In this document: positions 17,301 to 26,138 of the stretch, piece by piece
How the letters are laid out: each line of letters begins with the position of its first letter
Position numbering within the stretch: the first letter of the stretch is position 1
From: DASRFA01 sp035651755
GTDB taxonomy: Bacteria; Desulfobacterota; Binatia; UBA12015
DNA length: 64,000 nt
Direction: 5' to 3'
Assembly (NCBI GenBank): GCA_035651755.1
Contig: DASRFA010000042.1
Span: 1-64,000, forward strand
Notes under the pieces: model-generated
What the model was told of the DNA's origin: nothing
Seen by the model: the letters and a program-made list of their open reading frames with translations, nothing else
Databases searched by the model: none
Position numbers and translations under genes: made by a program

Positions 17301-18109
17301 CGCAGGCACGTCGCGATCTTGGACGGAGCGTACGATTGCTGGTTCAGCCGGACGGGATCGGAGACCAGCCGGCGCACCGCCTCGTGCTCGTCGAGCCAGA
17401 GGTCGCGCGCGCGGGCGTGCGCGTCCGCGAGGTCGGCTTCGAGTCGCCGGACATCCGCTGCGTCGACCGCCGGCACGCCGATGCAGCGGAGGTACGGCTT
17501 CCCGACGAACGACCGCACCGACTCCAGCAGCGTGCTCGGCGTCTCGCCGCGCGCGAGGAGGCGCGCGATCAGGAGCGGCGGCGCGTCGTAGACGCGCGTG
17601 CGCCAGAAGTCCTGCGCGATCTCCTCGAGCATCTCCGACTCGTCGGGCACGAGCTCGGTGTCGAACGGCATGCCGCTCTCGAACGCCTTTTCCGCGAGGA
17701 CGCGCTGGCAGAACCCGTGGATCGTGAAGATGGCCGCCTCGTCGAAGCCGCGGAGCGCGCTCGCGACCCGCTCGAGCGCCGGCCCCGCGCCTGCGCGGCG
17801 CACCGCCTCCGCGAGCACCTCATCGCCGAGCGAGCCGGACGCGAGGCGCGCGCGGGCGGTCGCGAGCTCGGACCGGATGCGCGTCCGGAGCTCCTCGGTC
17901 GCGGCGACGGTGTACGTGACGACGAGGAGGCGCTCGACCGGGATCGCGCGCTCGACGACGAGACGGAGATAGAGGCGCGTGATCGTGTGGGTCTTGCCGG
18001 TGCCCGCGCTCGCCTCGATCGTGCCCGCGCCGGCGAGCGGCGCGCGCGCGACGTCGAGTCGCTCGGGCGCTCGCCGGGCAGGAGGACGGGAGGGCGTCGC
18101 GGGCGTCAA
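14306..18109 (-). CDS. recB: Exodeoxyribonuclease V beta subunit (RecB helicase-nuclease)
   Basis: 1267 aa. 3'-to-5' SF1A helicase plus nuclease of RecBCD. Motifs: IEASAGTGKTHTITRL (Walker A, residues 33-40), VVTYTVAATEELRTR, FTIHGFCQRVL, LIDEFQDTDPIQYRIF (Walker B), FFVGDPKQAIYSFRGADI, ETNWRSDPGLV, IVTVHKSKGLQYEIV and LLYVALTRARHRCVLYWG. The C-terminal nuclease has the catalytic Asp/Lys block FVDLVFESGGRYYVLDYKSN followed by the conserved QYLIYVLTLHRLL. The start is TTG 18109: an AGGAGG lies four nt upstream, the codon overlaps the recC stop (TTGA), and no ATG/GTG lies closer to the Walker A motif. All nuclease and helicase residues appear intact. Confidence 0.95.
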   Translation of the reverse strand: MTPATPSRPPARRAPERLDVARAPLAGAGTIEASAGTGKTHTITRLYLRLVVERAIPVERLLVVTYTVAATEELRTRIRSELATARARLASGSLGDEVLAEAVRRAGAGPALERVASALRGFDEAAIFTIHGFCQRVLAEKAFESGMPFDTELVPDESEMLEEIAQDFWRTRVYDAPPLLIARLLARGETPSTLLESVRSFVGKPYLRCIGVPAVDAADVRRLEADLADAHARARDLWLDEHEAVRRLVSDPVRLNQQSYAPSKIATCLRDVAAALESDRPVGDLPPALTRLTPAALEKGTKRGQSTPVHPFFDACGQLVALAEALSTAHAAAVQRLRADLLDSFRRELALRKQRLRTRSYDDLLLDLAAALERDRDGRLAAAIRDRYRAALIDEFQDTDPIQYRIFRDVYGGSDLPVFFVGDPKQAIYSFRGADIFAYLDACDDSARRYRLETNWRSDPGLVTAVNAIFSRAPRPLLFDAIGFQPTVPAERDRERLEIAGDPEEPFRLVLVPRDAPGSAPGERASPSNGTRPLPKGRAREIVARATACEVARLLGLAERGHARIGDRALSGGDIAVLVRTNDEAKLVRRELLRLRVPSVEQAMESVFATREAQELERVLRAIAAPGDESLVRAALATELVGASGADLHRMQEPGHEAEWEDRAERMRAYHARWSGFGFVRMFREMLDAEGVARRLLPYADGDRRLTNLVHLGELLADAEERGRLGMESLVRWLVDRRRSAAARRHETVEEQQLRLESDDELVKIVTVHKSKGLQYEIVLCPFLWDGRVYSLDSETRDRPFLFHDPEDGAAVLDLGSEDREELRRHAVREEVAEKLRLLYVALTRARHRCVLYWGAINEAGTSAPAWLLHRGALPDGATIDDVARRFQTLSDADLAADVRALVDAAAGTILLEGLPAPTASAPERPRSTGPPLRARSLARPVREGFRIASFSLLHGLGDGGLALDADAPDHDASGAAVRPELTLPGAATIFDFPRGLRAGRCLHEVFEELDFRAVADGSPGERMAAIAPVVERALAAHRLDAGWRDAVAAAVDRALIARLDPAGQVRLAGLAPASCARELEFYYPVADLSDVALRRALLDHGVAGGRFDREIAALSFGRIRGFMKGFVDLVFESGGRYYVLDYKSNHLGGSSDDYDGDRVAVAMARGGYFLQYLIYVLTLHRLLALRLPGYDPAQHLGGVFYAFVRGMDPDAAPGWAVFHDRPSPDLVAALDQLVARGRDGAASGGEAVARRAGARRARRNDPAEGA

Positions 18110-21100
18110 GGGACCTCCTCCGCGTGCTCGTCGAGCGGCGCCCAGATCGCGCGCGCGAGCTCGGCGAACGCTTCTCCGATCGGATCGGTGTCGCGGAAGG
18201 CGAGCTCGACGTACGGATCGTTGCTCTCGGCGAATGCCTCTCCATTCCCTCGCCAGGCATTGCGCGCGGCGGCGAGCGCGTTCTCGCCCCGTGCCCCCGC
18301 GGCGACGTAGGCGGTCGCGGCGTTCGGGAAGAAGGGCAGCGGCTCGCACAGGCCGCGCCGGTAGATCTCCGCGAGCTCGCGCAAGCGATCGCCCGCCTCG
18401 CGGACCGGCCGGAACGCGATCGTCGCGTCGGTGCCGACGTAGAGCGAGCGCGGCGGGACGCCGTCCGGGAGTCGCCCGCGATCCGAGAGCGCGCAGAGCA
18501 CCAGGTGGCGCACCCACGCCTTGATCCGGTCGTTCGACTTGACGCTCGCGGGCCGTCCGTCGACGCGCCCCGCGCGCGACAAGCCGGCGAGCGTTCCGAA
18601 CAGCTCGAGCGGACCGGCGGCGAGCGGATCGACGACCGCGCGTGCGGTCGCATCGGATGGCGACACCGCGCGCAGCCGGCGCACGTAGTCGGCGCTCTCG
18701 CCGAAGATCTCGTCGAAAGCGGCTTCGCCGAGCCCGCGATGGGGAAGGCTCGACTTCGCGCGCAGGAGGCGGAGGATCGCGTCGCGCGGCTCGCCGCGCT
18801 CGAGCAGCTCGCGCACTTCGTCGCGCAGCCGGTACGCGTCGAGCCCGACGAGGGCGAACGGCTCGCTGCTCTCGACGAGGCCGCGCGCGTCCCGCAGGCG
18901 GATCGCGAACCGGCTCTCGAGGAACGCGCGCACGGGGCTCTGGAAGAAGCGCGCGAAGGACTCGACGTCGACCCGGCGCCAGTCCTCGCGCGGCTCGGGA
19001 AGCGCCCCCGTGACGAGCGGCGCCGGCGCGCGCGTGCCGGCGGCCGCGATCTCGGCTGCGTCGCAGAGCTCGCCGGCATAGCTGAACAGCTTCGGATCGC
19101 CCTCGAAGTAGCGCCGGCTGAACGCCTGCAGCGGGTGCTCGGTGACGAAGTGCGCGAGCGTGCGTCGCGCCCGCTCTTCGGCGGGCAGCCCCTCGTCGCC
19201 CGCGACGACGAAGCCGCGCGTCACCGCTTCGAGCAGCTCGGTCACGAGCACGGACGGCGGGATCTCGCTGTTGTCGCGGATGCTGCGCCCGACGTAGCTC
19301 GCATAGAAGCAGCGCCGCGCGGACAGGAGAGCTTCGAGGAACAGGTAGCGGTCGTCGTCGCGGCGCGAGCGGTCGCCGTGGCGCGGCGCGCGCGCGATCA
19401 GGTCGAAGCCGGGCGGCCGGTGCGACCGCGGAAACGCCCCGTCGTTCATCCCGATCAGGCACACGACCTCGAACGGGATGCTCCGCATGGGGACCATCGC
19501 GCAGAAGGTCAGCCGGCCGGCGAGAAATCGGCCGGCGCCCGCCGGAGTGGCGAGCTCGCGCGCGAGGTATTGCTTGACGACGTCGAGCGAGACCGGGTCG
19601 CGGAACGACGCCGCGCGCGCCGACTCGGCGAGCGACGCGAGCGCTCGGCGGATCGACTCGAGCGCGGGCTCCTCGGCGTCGTCCGCGAGGAACGCGCGGT
19701 CCAGGAGCTCGGCGAGGGCGTCGCTCCACTCCTCCGGCGGCCGCGGCTCGGCGAGCGCGCGCTCGAGGTCGAAGAGCAGGTCGGTCAGCGCGGAGAGGCG
19801 CCCGACGGTTCGGGCCTCCGCGCCCTCGACGTCGTCGTAGGGCAGGATGCCCTCGCACAGGGCGGCGCCGCCGCCCGCCATGGCGTAGCCGAGGAGCAGG
19901 CGATCGAGGCCGAAGCGCCAGGTATGCTCGCGCGTCGCCGGGAGAGAGAGGCGCTCGCGCGTGTGCTCGTCGACCCCCCAGCGGATGCGAGTGTCGCGCA
20001 CCCACCGCTGCACGAGCTCCACCTGGTCCGGGCTGAAGTCGAAACGGCGCCGGATCGCCGCGACCTCGAGCAGGTCGAGGATGCGGTTCGCGTCGTAGCG
20101 GCTAGCCGGGAGATCGAGGATCGCGAGGAACGCGGCGACGAGCGGCGCCTCCGCGGCGAGGCTCCGATCGGCGATCGAGTACGGGATGCGCCGGGCGTCC
20201 GGCGCGGTCGCGAAGACCGCCTCGATGCACGGCGCGTACCGCTCGATGTCCGGCGTCATGACGACGACGTCGGAGGGCTCGAGGTCGGGGTGCGCGTCGA
20301 AGAGCGCGAGGAGGCGGTCGTGCAGGACTTCGACCTCGCGCATCGCGCCGTGGCAGACGTGGACCTGGAGGGAGCCGTCGTCGGGGGGGATCGCGGACGG
20401 CGGCGGAAAGCGATCCTCGTCCGCGTCGCTCCGGCGCGCTTCGCCGCGCTCGCGGAGATCGAGGATGTCGCGCTGCAGGGATTCGAGCAGCGTGGGCTCG
20501 CGCCCCGCGTCCGCTCCCGGGACCTCGAAGAGCTCCTCGTGCCGGACGTGCTCGCCGTCGTCGGCGAGGAGCGACGCGATGAAGTCGCGCGACTGCTTTC
20601 CGAGCGAGGCGAGCAGCGAGTTTCCGACCTCGCGGTGGAGGAGGGCGGGATCGAGCGGGTGGGCGCGCTCCGCTTCGCGGAGCTGCTCGCGGTGCGTCCG
20701 GATGTCGAACCAGTACGCGCGCGACGGGTTCAAGAGGAAGAGGTGCACGTCGGTCCGGCGGCCGAGGTGCTGGAACGCCTCGAGGATCGCCGGCGGAAGC
20801 GCCGGGATGCCGAAGAGCGAGATGCGCGTCGGCAGATCGGCGCGCCGCGCCGGGCGATCGCCGCGCTCGCGCGGGCGCGGCGTGGAGCGCGGCCTGAAGA
20901 GCTCGAGCTGCGCGCGCGACCGGGCATCCGGTGCCGCGGATGCGCCGTCCGCGGCGCGCTCCTCGGCACGAAGCCGGGCGTGGAAGCGCTCGCGCACGCG
21001 CGCGAAGTGGTGATCGCGCTCCGCCGGCGGGACGAGTCTCCGCCAGAGCTCCGCCTGCCACGCCTCGTCGACGCGCGCTTCGGCGTTCGCGAGCGGGGCG

Positions 21101-21561
21101 GTCTCCTCTTCCTCCCACGCGCGCACCCAGTCCGGTCGGAAAACGAGGTACTGTGCGAAGACGTCGGCGATGCGTCGGGCGAGCTCGAAGGCGCGCGCGT
21201 CGTCGCTCGCATCCGCGCCGAGATAGCGCCGGAGCGGCCCGAAGCGCGCCTGCGGCTCGAGTCGGGCGAGGATGGCCATGAGCCGCCACGTGGCGACGCC
21301 GGCTTCGACCGCCGGCGCTGCCGGAACCCCGGCGACGACCGCCCGGAATGCCTGCCAGACGAGCTCGGCGGGCAGCGGGAAGGAGACGTGCGCGCAGACT
21401 CCGAGCCGGCCCGCGAGCTCGAGCGCGAGCCAGCGCTTCATGCCGGCGTTCTGGACGACGACGATCTCGGCCGTGAGCGGCGACAGAGCCCGATCCTGCA
21501 CCACGCCCGCCAGGCGATCGGCGAGGCGCTCGAGGCGGTTGCTCTGCCAGACGGTCAGCAT
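18106..21561 (-). CDS. recC: Exodeoxyribonuclease V gamma subunit (RecC)
   Basis: 1151 aa, usual size. RecC splits the duplex and recognises Chi in RecBCD. It begins with the family's helicase-like N-terminus (LTVWQSNRLERLADRL; IVVQNAGMKRWLALELA), continues with SFPLPAELVWQAFRAV, LFGIPALPPAILEAFQHLG, VHVCHGAMREVEVLHDRLL, FCAMVPMRSIPFEVVCLIG and MNDGAFPR, and has the C-terminal RecB-like domain. ATG 21561 has only a weak GAAG in front. It is the first gene of the operon; the promoter should be in 21562-21650. The segment DGASAAPDARSRAQLELFRP is an unstructured insertion. Confidence 0.94.
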   Translation of the reverse strand: MLTVWQSNRLERLADRLAGVVQDRALSPLTAEIVVVQNAGMKRWLALELAGRLGVCAHVSFPLPAELVWQAFRAVVAGVPAAPAVEAGVATWRLMAILARLEPQARFGPLRRYLGADASDDARAFELARRIADVFAQYLVFRPDWVRAWEEEETAPLANAEARVDEAWQAELWRRLVPPAERDHHFARVRERFHARLRAEERAADGASAAPDARSRAQLELFRPRSTPRPRERGDRPARRADLPTRISLFGIPALPPAILEAFQHLGRRTDVHLFLLNPSRAYWFDIRTHREQLREAERAHPLDPALLHREVGNSLLASLGKQSRDFIASLLADDGEHVRHEELFEVPGADAGREPTLLESLQRDILDLRERGEARRSDADEDRFPPPSAIPPDDGSLQVHVCHGAMREVEVLHDRLLALFDAHPDLEPSDVVVMTPDIERYAPCIEAVFATAPDARRIPYSIADRSLAAEAPLVAAFLAILDLPASRYDANRILDLLEVAAIRRRFDFSPDQVELVQRWVRDTRIRWGVDEHTRERLSLPATREHTWRFGLDRLLLGYAMAGGGAALCEGILPYDDVEGAEARTVGRLSALTDLLFDLERALAEPRPPEEWSDALAELLDRAFLADDAEEPALESIRRALASLAESARAASFRDPVSLDVVKQYLARELATPAGAGRFLAGRLTFCAMVPMRSIPFEVVCLIGMNDGAFPRSHRPPGFDLIARAPRHGDRSRRDDDRYLFLEALLSARRCFYASYVGRSIRDNSEIPPSVLVTELLEAVTRGFVVAGDEGLPAEERARRTLAHFVTEHPLQAFSRRYFEGDPKLFSYAGELCDAAEIAAAGTRAPAPLVTGALPEPREDWRRVDVESFARFFQSPVRAFLESRFAIRLRDARGLVESSEPFALVGLDAYRLRDEVRELLERGEPRDAILRLLRAKSSLPHRGLGEAAFDEIFGESADYVRRLRAVSPSDATARAVVDPLAAGPLELFGTLAGLSRAGRVDGRPASVKSNDRIKAWVRHLVLCALSDRGRLPDGVPPRSLYVGTDATIAFRPVREAGDRLRELAEIYRRGLCEPLPFFPNAATAYVAAGARGENALAAARNAWRGNGEAFAESNDPYVELAFRDTDPIGEAFAELARAIWAPLDEHAEEVP
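18114..18119 (-). promoter_or_regulatory. Ribosome binding site that fixes the TTG start of recB
   Basis: AGGAGG inside the last codons of recC, four nucleotides before TTG 18109. It supports a rare-codon, stop-overlapping start (TTGA). Confidence 0.75.
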
Positions 21562-21957
21562 TCTTCGGTGGGACGCGATCCAGACACGGAAGGCGAACCG
21601 GGCGCAAGGCGCCCGCGAACGCGCACCGCGAGCTCGAGGCTCGGGACGATGCTACGCGCGCCCGGCGACAACCGCTGTCGACCACGGCTCGCCGCGCTCG
21701 CCGGCAGTCCCGGCGCGGCCCACGGGTCGCACCCGGTGCCGCGTCGCGCGGATCGCGGGGATCGGGCTCTCCCGTAGGGTTTTTCACGCGCCTTCGGCAA
21801 GAATTACAGGGTCGCGTGCCGATGACCGGTCGCGTCGCGGCGGAAGCGGCGTCGTTCCACGCGGATTCGACGTCGCGCATCACGTCGCGAGCGGCCGCGT
21901 CCTGGCATGTCCCCTGCAATCAACCGCGCTGTCGGTTTCGACGAAAGGAGGAAACCC
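21562..21957. other. 396-bp divergent region between recC and two small envelope genes
   Basis: No gene. An AT-rich patch near 21779-21809 (TTTTTCACGC ... AAGAATTACA) could hold a promoter for the plus-strand genes, and AAAGGAGG at about 21944-21951 is the ribosome binding site of the lipoprotein. Confidence 0.45.
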
Positions 21958-22134
21958 ATGCGGAACCAGGTCCTTTGGGCAGCAGCGGGGAGCCTGTTCG
22001 TTCTCGCCCTGACCGCGGGCTGTGGCGACGATCGCCACACGGTCGTGCGGCGCGACACGGAGGTCTATCGAGCGGCGCCGCCGGTGACCAGCAGCACCAC
22101 GGTCATCGAGCGCCACCACGACGAGGACGACTGA
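21958..22134 (+). CDS. Small lipoprotein, 58 aa
   Basis: ATG 21958 lies behind a strong AAAGGAGG. The N-terminus (MRNQVLWAAAGSLFVLALTA then GC) has a textbook lipobox LTAGC, so about 38 residues remain after processing. The mature part is charged and ends in HHDEDD. No family recognised. The next gene starts one nucleotide after its stop, so the two form an operon; both look like small exported polypeptides with Thr/Val/Glu-rich tails. Confidence 0.75.
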   Translation: MRNQVLWAAAGSLFVLALTAGCGDDRHTVVRRDTEVYRAAPPVTSSTTVIERHHDEDD

Positions 22135-22135
22135 G

Positions 22136-22432
22136 ATGGTGCGTAGCCTACTTGCAGTACCCCTGGCATTGACGTTCGGGCTCGCCGGTGCGGCATTCGC
22201 CGCCGAGGTGGAGACGAGCCAGACGTACCGCTCGGAGTCGTACCGGGTGGAAGCGCCTCCGCCGCCGCCGGTGACGCACAAGAGTACCGTCGAGAAGCGG
22301 ACGGAGGTGCAGGGTTCGTCCGGCAACTACGAGCAGCGCACGTATCAGGAGCGGACGGTGCAGCAGCCCCGCCCGCAGACCGAGACGACCGTCCAGCGGC
22401 GGTCCGAGACGGTCACGTCCGACGACGATTGA
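22136..22432 (+). CDS. Small secreted protein, 98 aa, Thr/Gln/Glu-rich
   Basis: The signal peptide (LLAVPLALTFGLAGAAFAAE) is followed by a low-complexity mature chain with APPPPPVTHKS and a repeated pattern of YQERTVQQPR, TETTVQRRSETV, ending SDDD. It starts one nt after the upstream lipoprotein stop. Function unknown; the repetitive polar sequence suggests an intrinsically disordered envelope protein. Confidence 0.7.
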   Translation: MVRSLLAVPLALTFGLAGAAFAAEVETSQTYRSESYRVEAPPPPPVTHKSTVEKRTEVQGSSGNYEQRTYQERTVQQPRPQTETTVQRRSETVTSDDD

Positions 22433-22443
22433 CGCGATCGTCG
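22423..22443 (+). terminator. Hairpin over the stop codon of the small secreted protein
   Basis: CGACGAT at 22423-22429 and ATCGTCG at 22437-22443 flank a 7-nt loop that contains the TGA stop. A short stem without a U-tract, so only a weak terminator candidate. Confidence 0.35.
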
Positions 22444-22525
22444 GTCATCGAGCGGTGGCGGGCGGACGTCGCTCGCGCGGCGCCGTCCGCCTCCGCATTC
22501 TGAGCTTCGAGAGAGCGGTTCTCCG

Positions 22526-22633
22526 TCAAGCCACGAAGTAAGCGATCACCATGATCGCGAGCAGCGCGCCGCTCAGCATGACCATGAGCGGAGCGATGTT
22601 GTCCTCTGGGGGGCCGCCTTCCGGATTGGACAT
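22526..22633 (-). CDS. 35-residue single-pass membrane peptide
   Basis: ATG 22633 is preceded by GAGGAGGTG at good spacing. The polar start MSNPEGGPPEDNIAP is followed by one hydrophobic helix (LMVMLSGALLAIMVIAYFVA) that reaches the C-terminus. Too small for most gene callers. No family recognised. The strong ribosome binding site and the clean TM helix make it more likely real than chance. It converges on the small secreted protein. Confidence 0.6.
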   Translation of the reverse strand: MSNPEGGPPEDNIAPLMVMLSGALLAIMVIAYFVA

Positions 22634-22725
22634 GGGCACCTCCTCGCGCGTCTCGCGCTGAGCTGCGTTGTGCCCTGCTTGCCGCAGGTCGGGCGAAGCC
22701 GCAACCGGCGACGGTGACGCCTTCA

Positions 22726-22787
22726 CGCGAGCGGCGACGGTCGTGCGCGCGAGTGGCGACGCGCGCGAGCGGCGACGGTCGTGCGCG
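22726..22787. repeat. 24-bp perfect direct repeat (two full copies, one partial between)
   Basis: CGCGAGCGGCGACGGTCGTG plus four bases occurs at 22726-22749 and again at 22764-22787. A degraded partial copy (CGCGAGTGGCGACG) lies between them. Confidence 0.7.
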
Positions 22788-22792
22788 GCGGG

Positions 22793-22905
22793 GGCGGTGC
22801 GTGAGCGAGCCCGGCGCTCCTGTCGGAGGCGCCCTCTTGTTTTCTCATGGATTGAGGAAGGGCGCCTCCTCCAACGTCGCTGCCGGTGCTCGCTCACGCA
22901 CCGCC
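22793..22905. repeat. Nested inverted repeat (about 113 bp)
   Basis: The outer arms, GGCGGTGCGTGAGCGAGC plus CCGGC (22793-22815) and 22882-22905, are complementary apart from one inserted base. Inner arms GGAGGCGCCCT (22825-22835) and AGGGCGCCTCC (22859-22869) pair again, leaving the AT-richer loop TTTTCTCATGGATTGA in the centre. It could fold as a long hairpin RNA or be the remnant of a miniature element. Confidence 0.7.
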
Positions 22906-22908
22906 CTC

Positions 22909-22934
22909 GCCGCACGCACCACGTGGCGTGCGGC
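22909..22934. repeat. 9-bp inverted repeat hairpin
   Basis: GCCGCACGC (22909-22917) and GCGTGCGGC (22926-22934) are perfect complements with an 8-nt loop, directly beside the larger inverted repeat. Confidence 0.55.
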
Positions 22935-23008
22935 CGGGTTGCCGACGGCGCGCTGTGCCGGTGGCCGCTCGCGCGGCTCGCCGCGCGTCGCTGCGGCAGT
23001 GCGGCCGC

Positions 23009-23063
23009 TACCGATGGCAGCGTCCGTACTGACGCCAGCGTCCGCTACTGATGGCAGCGCGGC
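23009..23063. repeat. Three tandem 18-19 bp units
   Basis: TACCGATGGCAGCGTCCG, TACTGACGCCAGCGTCCGC and TACTGATGGCAGCGCGGC follow each other without gap, ending three bases before the stop codon of the dehydrogenase. Confidence 0.6.
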
Positions 23064-23065
23064 TG

Positions 23066-24235
<1,170 letters not shown>

Positions 24236-24245
24236 CGGCTTCTCC

Positions 24246-25253
24246 TCACGCTCGGGAGCGAAGCGATCGTGCCCCGGGGCCCGAGGGTCCGGCGGCGGTC
24301 GCGGTCTCGCCGGTCTCGATCACCTGCCGGAAGCGCCGCAGGTCCTCGGTCACCTGCTGCGTGGGCTCCTCGCCGAAGACCTTCGCGACCGCGGATCCGA
24401 CCGCGCCGCCGAGCGGCCGGTACTCGATCTCGACGCGGACCATCGTGCCGCGCTTTCCGGGCGCCCGCTCGAACCGGACACGTCCCGAGTTCGCGACGTC
24501 CGATCCTCCGACCGAGCGCCACGCGATGAGCTGGTTCGGGACGTCCTCGACGATCTCCGCGTCCCACTCGACCGACGTGCCCGCGGGGCCGGTCGCGACC
24601 CAGTGCGAGCGCGTCCCGTCCATGACCTGCACCGAGCGCAGATGGCGCATGAACGTGGGCAGCTTCTCGAAGTCGCGCCAGAAGCGGTAGACCTCCTCCG
24701 GCGGGCGGCTCACGAGGAGGCTTCGCTCGACGGAGATCGCTCCGGCGGCCGCTTCCTCCGCGGTGCCGTCCTGGCGAGCGAGCTCGCGCCCGCACAGCAC
24801 GTCGAGGATCGTCACGCCGGTCACGGCCGCGGCCGCGGCGGCGATCCGGCCGGGACGCGACCACGGCGACCGGAACGCGGCGCCGAGGAGGGCCAGGTCG
24901 ATCGCGTCGCCGGCGACGCGCGACCACACCCAGCCGGTGGGGCGGTTCCCGCGCAGGATGCCGACGCCGCTCGCGAGCTCGCGGAGCCCCATCGTTCGAA
25001 TGAGACCCGGTCGCTCCGGGGCGCCGATCAGGCGCGCGAGGCCGCGCGGTGCCGCCGCTTCGAGCGCCCCGAGGCCGACGCTGAGCCATCCGAGCGCACG
25101 CGCGAGCCGCTCCTCCATCCCGCCCTGCCCGGCGGTCGCTCCCGATCCGTTGGCCCGCGAGCCGTCGCCCGAGCGCGGCGTGCGCATCGTCTCCGGATCG
25201 GAGCCGCTGCCCAGGGACGCCGTGCCGCTGCCGGTCTCCATCGCCTGTTCCAT
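24246..25253 (-). CDS. Membrane-associated SRPBCC (cyclase/dehydrase-like) protein
   Basis: 335 aa. After a polar Gly/Ser-rich N-terminus come three hydrophobic stretches (around GWLSVGLGALEAAAPRGLAR, AGDAIDLALLGAAF and AAAAAVTGVTILDVL), then a SRPBCC domain beginning ISVERSLLVSRPPEEVYRFW and continuing FEKLPTFMRHLRSV and VEWDAEIVEDVPNQLIAWRS. Such domains bind hydrophobic ligands or act as polyketide cyclases. ATG 25253 is preferred over upstream Arg/Ser-rich extensions that lack coding character. Cotranscribed with the Zn dehydrogenase 10 bp downstream. Confidence 0.8.
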   Translation of the reverse strand: MEQAMETGSGTASLGSGSDPETMRTPRSGDGSRANGSGATAGQGGMEERLARALGWLSVGLGALEAAAPRGLARLIGAPERPGLIRTMGLRELASGVGILRGNRPTGWVWSRVAGDAIDLALLGAAFRSPWSRPGRIAAAAAAVTGVTILDVLCGRELARQDGTAEEAAAGAISVERSLLVSRPPEEVYRFWRDFEKLPTFMRHLRSVQVMDGTRSHWVATGPAGTSVEWDAEIVEDVPNQLIAWRSVGGSDVANSGRVRFERAPGKRGTMVRVEIEYRPLGGAVGSAVAKVFGEEPTQQVTEDLRRFRQVIETGETATAAGPSGPGARSLRSRA

Positions 25254-25580
25254 ACTTCGCCTTCCTTCGCGGTGTGACCGCACGACGCGGCCGGACCCGC
25301 TCCGCGATCGAGACCGGCTGCGGTCGCCACGCTGCAACGGTGGTGCCGGTGCGGTCGCCAGACGCGCGCACCGACGGCGGCCGGCGCGGCCGTCGCGCAA
25401 AACGCAGGGCGGGCGAGCGCGGAGCGTCCGGTCGACGCCGCCTCCGCCAACGGCGGCGCGCGGCGCAAGCGCGTCACGCGCGACGAAAGGACGTGCAATC
25501 TACAAACGTCGGGATACCGCCGGGCTCGATTTACAGCACGTCGCCTTGCGCCAGGTCGTCTCGCGGCGCGTCGCGGCGGA
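25254..25580. other. 327-bp intergenic region
   Basis: Lies between RidA (stop 25581) and the SRPBCC gene, both on the minus strand. An AT-richer patch around 25495-25540 may hold the SRPBCC-dehydrogenase promoter. No gene seen. Confidence 0.4.
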
Positions 25581-25988
25581 TCAAGCTTCGATCACCGCTT
25601 CGGCCTCGATCTCGACCAGCATCTCCGGCGAGATGAGCTGCACGACCTGAACCATGGTCGTGACCGGTCGGATCGCGCCGAAGAACTCGCCGTGCGCGCG
25701 GCCGATCTCCTCCCAGCGCGCGATGTCGGTCACGAACATGCGCGTCCGGACGACGTCCTCGAGCCGCGCCCCGGCCCGCTCCAGCGCAGACTGGATGTTC
25801 CGGAGCACCTGGATCGTCTGGGCGCGCGCGTCGCCGACCCCGACGATCGTCCCGTCGGGCGCCGTCGCCGTCGTCCCGGCGACCCACACGCGATCGCCGA
25901 CGCGGACCGCGCGCGAGTAGCCGACGATGGGCTCCCACGTCGTCCCGGTCCCGAAGTTGACGCGCTTCCGCTGTCGCTCGGACGACAT
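25581..25988 (-). CDS. RidA/YjgF family protein
   Basis: 135 aa. Reads as a full-length RidA-like protein: VNFGTGTTWEPIVGYSRAV, GDRVWVAGTTA, QTIQVLRNIQSALERAGA, LEDVVRTRMFVTDIARWEEI and ARPVTTMVQV-type core (here IRPVTTMVQVVQLISPEMLV), ending in a Glu-rich strand. The Arg that binds carboxylates in canonical RidA is present in VVRTRMFV. RidA enzymes deaminate reactive enamine/imine intermediates; this subgroup may instead serve a catabolic pathway. ATG 25988 has no clear ribosome binding site. Divergent from the kinase operon at 26277. Confidence 0.88.
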   Translation of the reverse strand: MSSERQRKRVNFGTGTTWEPIVGYSRAVRVGDRVWVAGTTATAPDGTIVGVGDARAQTIQVLRNIQSALERAGARLEDVVRTRMFVTDIARWEEIGRAHGEFFGAIRPVTTMVQVVQLISPEMLVEIEAEAVIEA

Positions 25989-26138
25989 GCGACGATTGCT
26001 GTCACGAACGCCGCGCCGGGGCGAGCCGCGCCGGCATTCGTCGCGAGCGCAGCCGCCGGCCTGCGCGAGGCCCGCCGCGAGCGCAGCGCGCCGACTGCGG
26101 GGCTGCCGAAAAGCCCAGAAAAATCGCGCTGCTGCCGG

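Larger units (their letters stand above)
22634..23065. other. 432-bp gene-free, repeat-rich block
   Basis: Between the 35-aa peptide and the alcohol dehydrogenase. It contains a direct repeat pair, a nested inverted repeat, another hairpin and a three-unit tandem array (all listed separately). Frames through it are Arg/Ser-rich artefacts. Confidence 0.6.

Noticed and set aside
14310..17309. Long upstream extension of the recD frame
   Set aside because: This part is a shadow of recB in another frame; recD starts at ATG 14309, overlapping the recB stop.
13820..18310. A 1496-residue open frame on the + strand opposite recB/recD
   Set aside because: It is a high-GC mirror frame: Arg/Gly/Asp/Ala-rich, without domains, covering the complement of clear RecB and RecD motifs.
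12342..21561. recCBD as a phage-defence island
   Set aside because: RecBCD has housekeeping repair motifs and no restriction, toxin or defence neighbour is adjacent.
18124..21777. A 1217-residue open frame on the + strand opposite recC
   Set aside because: Same artefact; the minus strand has the RecC motifs and codon bias.
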